From: Aggregatilinea lenta
GTDB lineage: Bacteria; Chloroflexota; Anaerolineae; Aggregatilineales; Aggregatilineaceae
Direction of reading: 5' to 3'
Assembly: GCF_003569045.1 (NCBI RefSeq)
Contig: NZ_BFCB01000004.1
Location: 174,254-238,253, forward strand
Length of the DNA: 64,000 nt
Part shown: positions 44,005-51,586 of the stretch, piece by piece
Layout of the letters: each line of letters starts with the position of its first letter
Position numbering within the stretch: the first letter of the stretch is position 1
Translations under genes and position numbers: made by a program
The notes under the pieces: model-generated
Database searches by the model: none
What the model was told of the DNA's origin: nothing
What the model saw: the letters and a program-made list of their open reading frames with translations, nothing else

Positions 44005-45495
44005 CTAGACGCCGAGCAAACGCGGACGCGCGCGCAACTGAGTGCCAACCAGCAGCACCAGTGTGTGCATGAACGTACGGGTGGCGATCACGGCGGTGAA
44101 CAGGTTGATGACCAAACCCATGCCCAGCGTGATGGCGAAGCCGCGCACGGCGCTGGCGCCGAAGGCACTGCCGAAGAAGTAGAGAATGAAGCAGATAATG
44201 ATCGTCGAGAAGTTCGAGTCGCGGATGGAGGTCCAGGCGCGGTCGAAGCCTGCGTCGATGGCGCGGTCCATTGTGCGCCCGTTACGCAGTTCTTCTTTCA
44301 TGCGCTCGAAGATCAGAATGTTACCGTCCACTGCCGTACCGATGGATATCAGGAAACCGATGATCGCCGGTAGGCTGAGGGTGACCGGGATGAACTTGAA
44401 CAGCGCGAAGTTGATCAGCGCGAACAAGATCAGCGCGAGAGCCGCGGCGATGCCCGGAATGCGGTAGTAGATCAGCATGAACAGCAGTACGGTAATGATG
44501 CCGACGATACCCGCGCGGATCGAGCGGTCCACCGAAATTTCACCCAGGGTCGGGCCGATGGTGTCGAACGCGATGATGTCGAGTGGGATGGGCAGTGAGC
44601 CGTACTTGAGCTGCGCGGCCAGTACTTCGGCTTCGTCGCGGGTGAAGTCGCCGGTGATGATGCCGCTGTCCATCGTGCCTGCCGCCGCCGCACTGGCGAG
44701 GTCGGATTGGATGGTCGGGGCCGAGACGAGACGACCGTCGAGGATGATCGCCATGCTCTGGTTGGCATGGGTAGCGACGAAATTCACGAAGTCATCGACA
44801 CCCTCGCCGTTATCGCGCAGGACGAAGTTGACGGCCCACGAGGTTGTGACCGTTCCAATGTTGGCTGCGGCGGCATCGGCCAGACCCGCGCCAGTCATGG
44901 CCGTCTGGAAGGGCGTGCCATCTGCCTGAAGCTGCGCCGGATCGGCGGGCGCGTCGGAAGTCTGGCCTTCGCAGGTGTAGTCGGAATAGGCCTGGGGCGT
45001 TTCACCTTCGGACAGCCGTGCCTCCGCGATCTTCACCTGTTCGGTGGTCAGGACGCAGGTGCCTTCGGGGATAGTCCCGGCGGTGGAAAAGTCCACAAAT
45101 TCGAGCAAGCCAGTAGACTTGATCGCGTCGAACGCCACTTCCTGCTGGCTCACGCCCGGCAGCTCGACGATGATACGTCCGCCTTCCTGCTTCTGGACCA
45201 CGGCTTCTGAAACGCCCAGGCCGTTCACACGGCGCTCGATACGTTTCACGGCCTGATCCATCGTGCTGTCATCATACTGATCTGAATTTAGCGCCGCGCG
45301 CAGCAGCACGCGGGAGCCGCCTTGCAGATCGAGACCCTGCACGACCTTGAGATCCTTGTTCATCTCAAACGGATCGTTGTAGTCTCCGTCATCGTTCCAG
45401 TCTAAATGTATGCCGGGGTTACTGGGCAATGAGATCCACCCGCAAACAACGGTGACCAGCACAATAACCACCAGCCAGAGGCGGTACCCTCTCAT
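44005..45495 (-). CDS. secD: Protein translocase subunit SecD
   Basis: The 496-residue SecD has one N-terminal membrane helix, the P1 periplasmic domain starting at VVQGLDLQGGSR (about 52-63), RRVNGLGVSE, and five C-terminal helices with AVDGNILIFERMKEE. It precedes secF in the same operon. The periplasmic domain is of normal size with a loop (about 150-200) richer in acidic residues. A very good promoter lies about 95-120 bp upstream. Confidence 0.95.
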   Translation of the reverse strand: MRGYRLWLVVIVLVTVVCGWISLPSNPGIHLDWNDDGDYNDPFEMNKDLKVVQGLDLQGGSRVLLRAALNSDQYDDSTMDQAVKRIERRVNGLGVSEAVVQKQEGGRIIVELPGVSQQEVAFDAIKSTGLLEFVDFSTAGTIPEGTCVLTTEQVKIAEARLSEGETPQAYSDYTCEGQTSDAPADPAQLQADGTPFQTAMTGAGLADAAAANIGTVTTSWAVNFVLRDNGEGVDDFVNFVATHANQSMAIILDGRLVSAPTIQSDLASAAAAGTMDSGIITGDFTRDEAEVLAAQLKYGSLPIPLDIIAFDTIGPTLGEISVDRSIRAGIVGIITVLLFMLIYYRIPGIAAALALILFALINFALFKFIPVTLSLPAIIGFLISIGTAVDGNILIFERMKEELRNGRTMDRAIDAGFDRAWTSIRDSNFSTIIICFILYFFGSAFGASAVRGFAITLGMGLVINLFTAVIATRTFMHTLVLLVGTQLRARPRLLGV

Positions 45496-45588
45496 GTTTT
45501 AAATCCTCTCGAGCAGGTTGTGAAAGCTGTTGAAGGTGGCTGAGGCTTAAAGACCATCAACTGCAAAAGCTTTTGAATAAGCTGCGCG

Positions 45589-45617
45589 ATGATAACGCTA
45601 AGGTTTTGCAATATCAA
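45589..45617 (-). promoter_or_regulatory. Candidate sigma70 promoter for secDF
   Basis: On the minus strand, TTGATA (45617-45612), 17-bp spacer, TATCAT (45594-45589): five of six matches in each hexamer at ideal spacing. Confidence 0.6.
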
Positions 45618-45743
45618 GTGCCAGTTGCACATACGGGTCACGGGTAGCGGGGGCGGGGGCGGACGGTCGGCAGGCGGAAAAAGACAGCGGGAGCAGCCCG
45701 GAAGCGCCCCCGCGAAGTTGACGAAACGAGTTGGCGTCAGACG

Positions 45744-46343
45744 TCAGGATGCGCCGCTCGCGCCGTTTTCGCGGGAGAGGCCAAGCTCATCGGCGTGGGC
45801 CTGCATCGCGGCCAGCACGCGCGGAACGTGTTCCTCCCACAGGTCGACGCCGAGTGCCTGCGCCGCCTCTTCGATCTCGCCTCGGTGGACCCCGGCGGCG
45901 AAGGTGTGGTCTTTCCACTTGTTGCGCACGGACTTGATCTTGGTGATGTCGCGGATGTCCTTCGACGGGCGCACGAGCGCGACCGCCGTCAGAAAGCCGG
46001 TCAGCTCGTCCACGGCGACCAGCGATTTTTGCATGGGTGTTTCCGGCTCGACCCCGGTACGCTCGGCGGCGTGGGCGGCAATCGCCTGCACGATGTCTTC
46101 ATCGACGCCCATGTCGCGCAGGACACGCATGCCGGTGAAGGGGTGGCCGTCCGGCGCGGTCATGTCGGGATAGCGCTCGTAGTCAAAGTCGTGAAGAAGG
46201 CCGGTCACACCCCATTTTTCTTCGTCTGCGCCGAAGTGCTGCGCATAGGCGCGCATAGCCACTTCGACGGACAGCATGTGGCGGATCAAGCTTTGCGACT
46301 CGGTCCATTCCGTGACCAACTTCCAGGCTTGCTCGCGGTTCAT
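45744..46343 (-). CDS. HD-domain phosphohydrolase
   Basis: The 199-residue protein has the HD superfamily metal motifs: His in LIRHMLSVEVAM, the HD pair in GLLHDFDYERYPD (about 49-61), His in HPFTG, and a late Asp in VDELTGF. Proteins of this compact type act on nucleotides or other phosphate esters; the substrate is unknown. It is followed upstream on the same strand by an OsmC-like gene after 23 bp, so the two may be one unit. Confidence 0.8.
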   Translation of the reverse strand: MNREQAWKLVTEWTESQSLIRHMLSVEVAMRAYAQHFGADEEKWGVTGLLHDFDYERYPDMTAPDGHPFTGMRVLRDMGVDEDIVQAIAAHAAERTGVEPETPMQKSLVAVDELTGFLTAVALVRPSKDIRDITKIKSVRNKWKDHTFAAGVHRGEIEEAAQALGVDLWEEHVPRVLAAMQAHADELGLSRENGASGAS

Positions 46344-46366
46344 CTTCGGCTCCCTACCTGTGTGCG

Positions 46367-46828
46367 TTACGTAGCGGCAGGCTCCTTACGTTCCGGCGCA
46401 CCTGCTTCGGCAATCTCGTAAGTATAGCTGATCGCCGCCGTCGGGCGCAGCATGGCCGAGACGCTGCAGTACTTCTGGCTCGACAGCTCGATAGCGCGCT
46501 CGACCGAAGCGGGCTTGACGTCATGGCCGGTGACCACGAAGCGCACGGTGATATTGGTGTACACCTTCGGGTGCTCGTCGGCGCGATCGCCCTCGACGAA
46601 CACTTCCATGCCGGTGATGCGTTCCTGCTTCTTGCGCAAAATGCTCAGCACGTCCATCGCCGTGCAGCCGCCCAGCGCGGTGAGCACCAGTTCCATCGGG
46701 GAGACGCCCGCTTCATGCCCGCCCGCGCCGGGACGCGCATCGATCGGGATGCTGTAGCCGTTGCTGCTATAGCCGGTGAAGATCATGTCGTCGCGCAGCA
46801 CGAGCTTCGAGCTTTTAGTGCTTGCCAT
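46367..46828 (-). CDS. OsmC-family protein (YhfA-like)
   Basis: A 153-residue OsmC-like protein with the pattern SPMELVLTALGGCTAMDVLSIL (Cys in the central helix, about 50-71) and a second Cys in SSQKYCSVSAML. This YhfA/redox subgroup is distinct from the OsmC-like protein at 42.3 kb, so the window encodes two paralogous thiol-peroxidase-type proteins. It lies upstream of the HD gene on the same strand. The start ATG at 46828 has AAGGA upstream. Confidence 0.8.
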   Translation of the reverse strand: MASTKSSKLVLRDDMIFTGYSSNGYSIPIDARPGAGGHEAGVSPMELVLTALGGCTAMDVLSILRKKQERITGMEVFVEGDRADEHPKVYTNITVRFVVTGHDVKPASVERAIELSSQKYCSVSAMLRPTAAISYTYEIAEAGAPERKEPAAT

Positions 46829-46897
46829 GAGATTTTGTATCCTTCCTGGGTTGCCTTAATGCCGCCAGATTGTAGGCCAAAGTGGCGTTTATTGGTT

Positions 46898-46951
46898 TAG
46901 ATGCGGCGCGGGGGAACGCGGTCGCAACCAAGCACGCGGCGCTTGCATCTA
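46898..46951. repeat. Long inverted repeat ending in TAGATGC/GCATCTA
   Basis: TAGATGCGGCGCG at the left and CGCGGCGCTTGCATCTA at the right; the outer 7 bp pair perfectly. It resembles the GGATGCA...TGCATC hairpin at 48.1 kb. It lies in the 333-bp gap 46829-47161, which also holds an M1 repeat and the sigma-factor promoter region. Confidence 0.45.
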
Positions 46952-46970
46952 ATAACATGTACGGAAACCC

Positions 46971-47005
46971 TCATCCCCGGCCCCTTCTCCCTCGGGAAGA
47001 AGGGG
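46971..47005 (+). repeat. Intergenic hairpin module M1 (without M2)
   Basis: CCTCATCCCCGGCCCC followed by a CCCCTTCT/AGAAGGGG stem. This is the only M1 copy in the window with no M2 behind it and the only one between divergent genes. Confidence 0.6.
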
Positions 47006-47161
47006 AGTAGGGCAGTGGGCGCGCGTACCGTGTGGCGAGCAAGGCGGTAAAGTCGCTTTCTATACGCGCTCTAGCAGATGTCGGGCATAAACGTTTGGGA
47101 TCGCGCCAGGGCTAGGGTAAGATCCAGACATCAACCGGATCGTACCTGCCCGAGAGTAGCG

Positions 47162-47782
47162 ATGCCAATTCAAGCGAACGACATGGACCTGGTCGCGCGG
47201 CTGCAAGCTGGCGACGAAGCGGCCTACGCGCAGCTAGTCGAAGAGAACGCGGCCCGCGTGTATCGACTGGCGCTGCGCATGATGGGGAACGAAGCCGACG
47301 CCGAGGACGTGCTGCAAGAGACGTTTTTGAGCGCCTTCAAAGCCATCGATCATTTCGAGGCGCGGTCGAGCGTGAGCACGTGGCTGTACCGTATCGCGTC
47401 GAATGCGGCGCTGATGCGGCTGCGGCGCAAGGAGCCGGAGCAGGTCTCGGTCGACGAGCCGATCGAGCGCGACGATGGCGAGATGCTGCCGCGACAGTTG
47501 TTTGACTTTTGCTGCCTGCCCGAAGATGACCTGCTGCGCGAAGAAGCGCGCGAAGAGATGGCCCACGCGATCGACGATCTGCCGCCGACACTGCGCAGTG
47601 TGTTCGTCCTGCGCGACATCGAGGGCCTTTCGACAGAGGAAACCGCGAATGCGCTGGATCTGTCCGTCCCGGCGGTCAAAAGCCGTTTGATGCGGGCGCG
47701 GCTGAAACTGCGCGAGCGTTTGAGCGCCTATTTTGCTCAGGGTCCGGTCATCGTTGAGTCTAGAAACCGAGGTGAGGCATGA
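47162..47782 (+). CDS. ECF-type RNA polymerase sigma factor
   Basis: The 206-residue protein has sigma-70 region 2 (ARVYRLALRMMGNEADAEDV, LQETFLSAFKAIDHFE) and region 4 (LPPTLRSVFVLRDIEGLSTE, then an HTH ending VPAVKSRLMRARLKLRERL). I use the ATG at 47162, since the first 28 residues of the longer frame are not sigma-like; MDLVARL, 7 codons on, is another possible start. It overlaps by 4 bp with a zinc anti-sigma gene, the classic arrangement. Target promoters are unknown. Confidence 0.9.
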   Translation: MPIQANDMDLVARLQAGDEAAYAQLVEENAARVYRLALRMMGNEADAEDVLQETFLSAFKAIDHFEARSSVSTWLYRIASNAALMRLRRKEPEQVSVDEPIERDDGEMLPRQLFDFCCLPEDDLLREEAREEMAHAIDDLPPTLRSVFVLRDIEGLSTEETANALDLSVPAVKSRLMRARLKLRERLSAYFAQGPVIVESRNRGEA

Positions 47783-48084
47783 GCGTTATCAGCTCCCACC
47801 ATCACGATCACACGCACGATCATAGTGAGTGCCAGCGCTATCTTACGAGCCTGACCGATTACGTGGACGGTGACCTCGATCCGGCGCTGTGCCGCGAGCT
47901 GGAGACGCACATGGCCGCGTGCGAGAACTGCCGCGTCGTGGTCAATACGCTGACTAAGACCATTTCTCTGTACCGCCAACTGCCTGCGCCGGAGATGCCA
48001 AACGCGGTGAAAGAGCGCCTGTACGCGGTGCTGGACCTGAAGCCGCACACTTTGAGCGCAGACGAGGGCGGCGACCCGGCCTGA
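47779..48084 (+). CDS. Zinc-binding anti-sigma factor (ZAS type) with His-rich N-terminus
   Basis: This 101-residue protein has the ZAS motif H-x3-C-x2-C (His44, Cys48, Cys51 in ETHMAACENC) and an upstream Cys18 that could complete the site; Cys38 is also present. The N-terminus is unusually His/Asp-rich (HHHDHTHDH, residues 7-15), which could bind zinc or another metal. There is no membrane helix, so it is a soluble anti-sigma, as in RsrA, which senses disulphide stress. Its start overlaps the sigma-factor stop as ATGA. Confidence 0.85.
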   Translation: MSVISSHHHDHTHDHSECQRYLTSLTDYVDGDLDPALCRELETHMAACENCRVVVNTLTKTISLYRQLPAPEMPNAVKERLYAVLDLKPHTLSADEGGDPA

Positions 48085-48120
48085 TTGGATGCAACCGGCG
48101 CGGCATCCGGTGCATCTAAT
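48084..48120. repeat. Hairpin GATTGGATGCA...TGCATCTAAT
   Basis: ATTGGATGCAACCGG and CCGGTGCATCTAAT form an imperfect hairpin starting at the anti-sigma stop codon. It shares GATTGGATGCA with the tandem repeat at 50.08 kb and may separate anti-sigma and glutaredoxin translation. Confidence 0.45.
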
Positions 48121-48172
48121 GACATAGCGCAATGTACTTCGCGTAGTCATTATGAACAACAAGTGAGGAACC

Positions 48173-48430
48173 ATGCCGAAGGAAACCGGGACGAAAAAGA
48201 AGCGGGTAATCGTCTTCAGCACGCCATCGTGCCCCCACTGTAACCACGCCAAGCAGTACTTACGCCAACAGGGCGTTCGGTTCCGGGACGTGGACGTGAG
48301 CCGCGATGCGGCGGCGGCACGGGACATGGTCCGGCGCAGCGGCCAGCAGGGTGTGCCAGTGATCGACATTAATGGGCGGATCGTGGTGGGGTTCAACCGT
48401 GCGGAAGTGGACCGGCTGCTGTCGCAGTAG
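48173..48430 (+). CDS. Glutaredoxin-like protein
   Basis: The 85-residue protein has a CPHC redox site (Cys20, Cys23), the conserved Val-Pro (GVPVIDI) cis-proline loop and GFNRAEVDRLL at the end, typical of short glutaredoxin/NrdH-like proteins. It lies 88 bp after the ZAS anti-sigma gene on the same strand, so the cluster looks like a redox-responsive regulon in which the glutaredoxin resets the anti-sigma cysteines. That role is inferred from RsrA-type systems. Confidence 0.88.
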   Translation: MPKETGTKKKRVIVFSTPSCPHCNHAKQYLRQQGVRFRDVDVSRDAAAARDMVRRSGQQGVPVIDINGRIVVGFNRAEVDRLLSQ

Positions 48431-48460
48431 CAGCCTGAGAACGTCATTACGAAGAAAAGG

Positions 48461-48489
48461 ACAGGCGGCCACATAAGGCCGCCTGTTTT
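48461..48489 (+). terminator. Intrinsic terminator
   Basis: ACAGGCGGCC-ACATAA-GGCCGCCTGT perfect 10-bp stem, then TTTG. Confidence 0.85.
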
Positions 48490-48495
48490 GCTACA

Positions 48496-48573
48496 CCTCA
48501 TCCCCTGGCCCCTTCCCCCGCGAGGAGGGAAGGAGAGCAATGCAGAAAGCCGGGCCGAGCAAGCCCCGCTCCC
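48496..48573 (+). repeat. Composite intergenic repeat M1-M2
   Basis: M1 CCTCATCCCCTGGCCCCTTC...GAGGAGGGAAGG, then M2-like GGGCCGAGCAAGCCCCGC with CTCCCAC. The order and orientation match the other copies; it lies between convergent genes. Confidence 0.6.
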
Positions 48574-48605
48574 ACATGCCTGAAGGGGGAACGCGCGAAC
48601 GGGCG

Positions 48606-49028
48606 CTAGTTGGTGGACATGGGCAAGCCCGCAGAGGACCAGGCGTTGGTTCCGCCGTCCACGTTGTACACGTGCTCGTAACCGAGGCTGATCAGGGTTT
48701 CTGACGCGGATTTGCTGCGGTTCCCGCTGCGGCAGATGACGTAAATATCCTTATCCTTCGGAAGCTCGTCCTCGGCGCGGTCATCGATTTCGTCCAGCGG
48801 AATCAGACGTGTGCCTTCCGCGTGACCGGTGGCGTACTCTTCCGCCGTGCGGACGTCCACGAAGATTGCGTCGGGATTGGCCTGGAGCTGGTCGTGCGCT
48901 TCGTTGACGGTGAGCGTCTGGAAGCTGCCCGACGAGCTGGACTTGCCATTGTCGTCGGAGCCGCAGGCTGCCAGCGCCAGCACGAGAATGATCAGTAGGG
49001 GCAGCAGGGATCGCAGGTGCTTGAACAT
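48606..49028 (-). CDS. Rhodanese-like lipoprotein
   Basis: The 140-residue protein has a lipoprotein signal (LALAAC, Cys22) and a single rhodanese domain with active-site loop CRSGNRSKS (Cys at about 100), the CH2A-like IFVDVRTAEEYATGH and a final GGTNAWSSAGLP. It probably handles sulphur transfer outside the membrane or senses sulphur/thiol state. It is only 14 bp from the nucleotidyltransferase gene upstream and likely shares its transcript. Confidence 0.87.
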   Translation of the reverse strand: MFKHLRSLLPLLIILVLALAACGSDDNGKSSSSGSFQTLTVNEAHDQLQANPDAIFVDVRTAEEYATGHAEGTRLIPLDEIDDRAEDELPKDKDIYVICRSGNRSKSASETLISLGYEHVYNVDGGTNAWSSAGLPMSTN

Positions 49029-49042
49029 CGTTCGTTTCTCCT

Positions 49043-50035
49043 TTAGGGTGCGGGGTGGGGCGCATCCGCCGCCGAGAGGCGCACGCCGTCCCCCACAATC
49101 TGATCCGTGCAGTGATCCGCTGCCGCAATGCTGGCACCGTGCAGGACCACCGCGTTACGCACTATCGCATTGGGGCCGACTGTCACGCCCGATTCCAGGT
49201 AGACGTTGGGGCCGATTTCCGCGTTGGGGCCGATGCTCACGTTGGTGTCGATGCGCACGGGCGAGATCACGCGGACGGAGCCGGGCAACTCGCTCAGAAT
49301 GTGGGCGTCGCGGCCTTCGTACAGGAACTGGCGGTTGATAGCGAACAGGTCCAGTTCGCGGGTGAGATGCAGGCGCCAATCCGCGACGACGTAACCGACA
49401 CGCCGCCCGTCATGAATGCCTGCCTGGATCGCGCTGACCAGCTCGCGCTCGCCGCGCGTGGAGACGGGCACGTCCGGCAGGTAGTCGAGGTAGTCGTGGG
49501 CGAAGGCGTAGAGCATGAACGACAGCCACGAGGTGCGCGGCTCGTCCGGCTTTTCGACAATATCCTCCACGCGACCATCGTTGAGCACGACGCCGGACGA
49601 CTTGCGGATCTGCGCGGCGCTGGCTTCGAGCAGGCTGAGCACGGCGAGGTGATCGGGATGCTCGTGGAAGCGCGTGATCAGGTTCGAGATGTGGGCGGGT
49701 GACGTGAGGTTGTCCACTGCCGTCAGCAGGAACGGCCCGTCAAGGTGTGGCGCGGCTTGCTGCAGCGCGTCCACCGTGCCAGTGGGTACGACCTGCATCA
49801 CAAAGTGGATCTCCGCGTCAGGATACCAGGACTGGTTCAGGTAGGACGCCATCTGGCCGTCGTTTTCGCCGACGACCACCACAAAACGCCGGATTCCGGC
49901 GTCGCGGAAGCGATCCATGACCCGCGCGACGATCGGCTTGCCGAGCACGGGCAGCATCGACTTGGGACGGTCTTTGGTCAACTGGCCGAGGCGCTTTCCC
50001 CGCCCGGCGGCCAGGATTACGGCTTGCTGAATCAC
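49043..50035 (-). CDS. Sugar-1-phosphate nucleotidyltransferase with left-handed beta-helix
   Basis: The 330-residue protein has the nucleotidyltransferase motif VILAAGRGKRLG with RPKSMLPVLGKP (about 5-32) and a C-terminal hexapeptide repeat region (about 255-315, SIGPNAEIGPNVYLESGVTV), like GlmU- or RfbA/RmlA-type sugar-nucleotide enzymes. The metal/sugar position reads TAVDN rather than the usual GD. The start is GTG at 50035, preceded by GAAGGGAC; the longer frame reaching 50143 is not coding. It probably makes an NDP-sugar for surface glycans. An unusual tandem repeat lies upstream. Confidence 0.85.
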   Translation of the reverse strand: MIQQAVILAAGRGKRLGQLTKDRPKSMLPVLGKPIVARVMDRFRDAGIRRFVVVVGENDGQMASYLNQSWYPDAEIHFVMQVVPTGTVDALQQAAPHLDGPFLLTAVDNLTSPAHISNLITRFHEHPDHLAVLSLLEASAAQIRKSSGVVLNDGRVEDIVEKPDEPRTSWLSFMLYAFAHDYLDYLPDVPVSTRGERELVSAIQAGIHDGRRVGYVVADWRLHLTRELDLFAINRQFLYEGRDAHILSELPGSVRVISPVRIDTNVSIGPNAEIGPNVYLESGVTVGPNAIVRNAVVLHGASIAAADHCTDQIVGDGVRLSAADAPHPAP

Positions 50036-50080
50036 AACTGGTGTCCCTTCTGTGGCCCTCCGCGACGGCAGGTCCCCCCT

Positions 50081-50120
50081 GATTGGATGCACTCCGGCAC
50101 GATTGGATGCACACCGGCGC
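50081..50120 (+). repeat. Tandem 20-bp direct repeat
   Basis: GATTGGATGCACTCCGGCAC is followed directly by GATTGGATGCACACCGGCGC, 18 of 20 identical. It sits 45 bases upstream of the nucleotidyltransferase start and shares GATTGGATGCA with 48.08 kb. Confidence 0.6.
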
Positions 50121-50204
50121 GGTCGGAAATAGAGCAGACGCATACGGTGCGCGATTATAGCATAGCCGGGCGGGATGGCGGGTGGCAGAAGCGCCAGTTT
50201 TGCT

Positions 50205-50210
50205 TATACT
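50205..50210 (+). promoter_or_regulatory. -10 element for a possibly leaderless transcript
   Basis: TATACT ends only 6 bases before the ATG at 50217, so transcription would begin at or next to the start codon. No clear -35. Confidence 0.4.
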
Positions 50211-50216
50211 GGCGGC

Positions 50217-50735
50217 ATGGATATCCACATGAACATTCAAGCCCTGCCGCAGCGCCTGCGCGACCCCGATCCACGGGTACGCGTCGAGACGCTGCGCATT
50301 CTGGCGATGGTCGAGGAGACGGAGGCGCTGCGAGCCGTCGAGTGGATTGCGGCGCGCGACCCGGAGGCGGGTGTGCGCGACGTGGCGCAGTGGACCGCCG
50401 CCATTTTGCGCGAGGCGCAGGAACGCGGCCATTCCACGCGCGAGGCGGTCCGTACGCTTTACGAGCGACACGCCGCCGAGGACCGCGAAGAGGCGTTCCT
50501 GGCCGAGCTGGAGCTGAATCTGGCGGACGTGGGTAAGAACCAGGCGAGGCATTTCGCGATGGAGCAGGCGTACCGGCGGCAGATGGATGATTTGCTGCGT
50601 CGACCGCACGAAGACGCCGACGATGACGTGCCCGCGCTGCCCGCACCGGACGGTGCTGCGCCGCTGAGCGTCGAGGGTCCGGCGGATTTCAGCGATCTGT
50701 TGGACGCCGGACTGACGATTTTGAAGGTGGAGTAG
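50217..50735 (+). CDS. HEAT-repeat protein 1
   Basis: The 172-residue protein begins with two HEAT/Armadillo-like helical pairs (about 8-75; LRDPDPRVRVETLRILAMVE, RDPEAGVRDVAQWTAAILRE) and a charged, coiled-coil-like C-terminal half (about 90-172) with an acidic Pro-rich stretch. HEAT repeats bind proteins; no enzymatic motif is seen. Another start, ATG 50229, is possible. It opens a three-gene unit of small HEAT proteins (gaps of 4 and 27 bp), probably one transcript. No family name recognised. Confidence 0.7.
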   Translation: MDIHMNIQALPQRLRDPDPRVRVETLRILAMVEETEALRAVEWIAARDPEAGVRDVAQWTAAILREAQERGHSTREAVRTLYERHAAEDREEAFLAELELNLADVGKNQARHFAMEQAYRRQMDDLLRRPHEDADDDVPALPAPDGAAPLSVEGPADFSDLLDAGLTILKVE

Positions 50736-50739
50736 ACCA

Positions 50740-51057
50740 ATGCCGGACAACGACGTGACGCTGAAGGTCTGGTTGGGGCGGCTGGACGAGGCGCAGGACG
50801 CGCGAAGCCGGGCGGAGTGCATCCGCGCGCTAGAAGTGCTGGGACATTCCGGGGCGTTGCCCGCGCTGGCGGAGATCTTCGCGACGGATGCCGAGCCGGA
50901 ACTGCGACTGCTGGCGCAGCAGGCCGGGAAGAGCATTTACTACAGCGCGGCGCGGCAGATGTGGATGCGCAACGAGACGCCGGACGATGCGCGGCAGACC
51001 GCAGCAGAAGCGCTGGCGCGCGCGGCGGCGAAGAAGTCGAGTGGAAAATCCTCGTAG
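50740..51057 (+). CDS. HEAT-repeat protein 2
   Basis: A 105-residue protein, largely one or two HEAT repeats (about 20-70; RAECIRALEVLGHSGALPAL then AEIFATDAEPELRLLAQQAG) followed by a basic, Ala/Lys-rich tail. It starts 4 bp after the first HEAT gene stop. Function unknown; most likely interacts with its neighbours. Confidence 0.72.
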   Translation: MPDNDVTLKVWLGRLDEAQDARSRAECIRALEVLGHSGALPALAEIFATDAEPELRLLAQQAGKSIYYSAARQMWMRNETPDDARQTAAEALARAAAKKSSGKSS

Positions 51058-51084
51058 CAGACTCAGTGGCAGGAGATCGAAGTA

Positions 51085-51318
51085 ATGGCGGGCACAGAGC
51101 GGTTGATCGCCTATCACATGGCACGTTTGACAGACAAAAACCCGACCGTGCGGATTCAATCCATCGAGGAGCTGGCACTGCTGGAAGCGACCGATGCCTA
51201 CGGCGCGTTGGAGGACCTTTACCGGAGCGATCCCGACGAAGCTGTGCGTAAGGCGGCGCAGAAGGCCGGACGGGTGTTGTATTTCAAGCTGCGCGAGAGC
51301 GGAGAGTCGGCGGAGTAG
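51085..51318 (+). CDS. HEAT-repeat protein 3
   Basis: A 77-residue protein with HEAT-like helices (LTDKNPTVRIQSIEELALLE, then YRSDPDEAVRKAAQKAGRVL) closely resembling the second protein (shared pattern DPE...A.KAG...Y). AGGAGATCGAA precedes the ATG at 51085. The three proteins could have arisen from splitting or duplication of one HEAT protein. An M1-M2 repeat follows. Confidence 0.72.
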   Translation: MAGTERLIAYHMARLTDKNPTVRIQSIEELALLEATDAYGALEDLYRSDPDEAVRKAAQKAGRVLYFKLRESGESAE

Positions 51319-51410
51319 GGCAGCGTTTAGGCGACAGCGATTAGCGGTTAGCAAGAGCAAGAACAAAAAGCCGGACTGGTCACATTTAAGTTCCGGTAAT
51401 CCATGTGATG

Positions 51411-51499
51411 CCCCCATCCCCTGGCCGCTTCCCCCGCGAGGAAGGAAGGGGGACAACAGCAAAGGCAAAAATCGGGCGGGCCACAGACCCGCCCCTACA
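51411..51499 (+). repeat. Composite intergenic repeat M1-M2
   Basis: M1 CCCCCATCCCCTGGCC with an imperfect CTTCCCCCGCGAGGAAGG stem, then after CAAAGGCAAAAA M2 GGGCGGG-CCACAGA-CCCGCCC and CTACAAAAA (51474-51499). Between convergent genes. The spacer words AACAxxGCAAAxGCAAAA recur in the 16.5-kb copy. Confidence 0.65.
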
Positions 51500-51530
51500 A
51501 AAACACGTCCGACAATGTTAAAAGATTGAA

Positions 51531-51566
51531 ACAAAACGGGCCGCACTCACAAGGGTGCGGCCCGTT
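51531..51566 (-). terminator. Intrinsic terminator of valS
   Basis: AACGGGCCGCAC/GTGCGGCCCGTT 12-bp perfect stem, 8-base loop; on the minus strand it is followed by TTTTG. Confidence 0.85.
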
Positions 51567-51586
51567 GCATGACGTGGCATGTGTGG

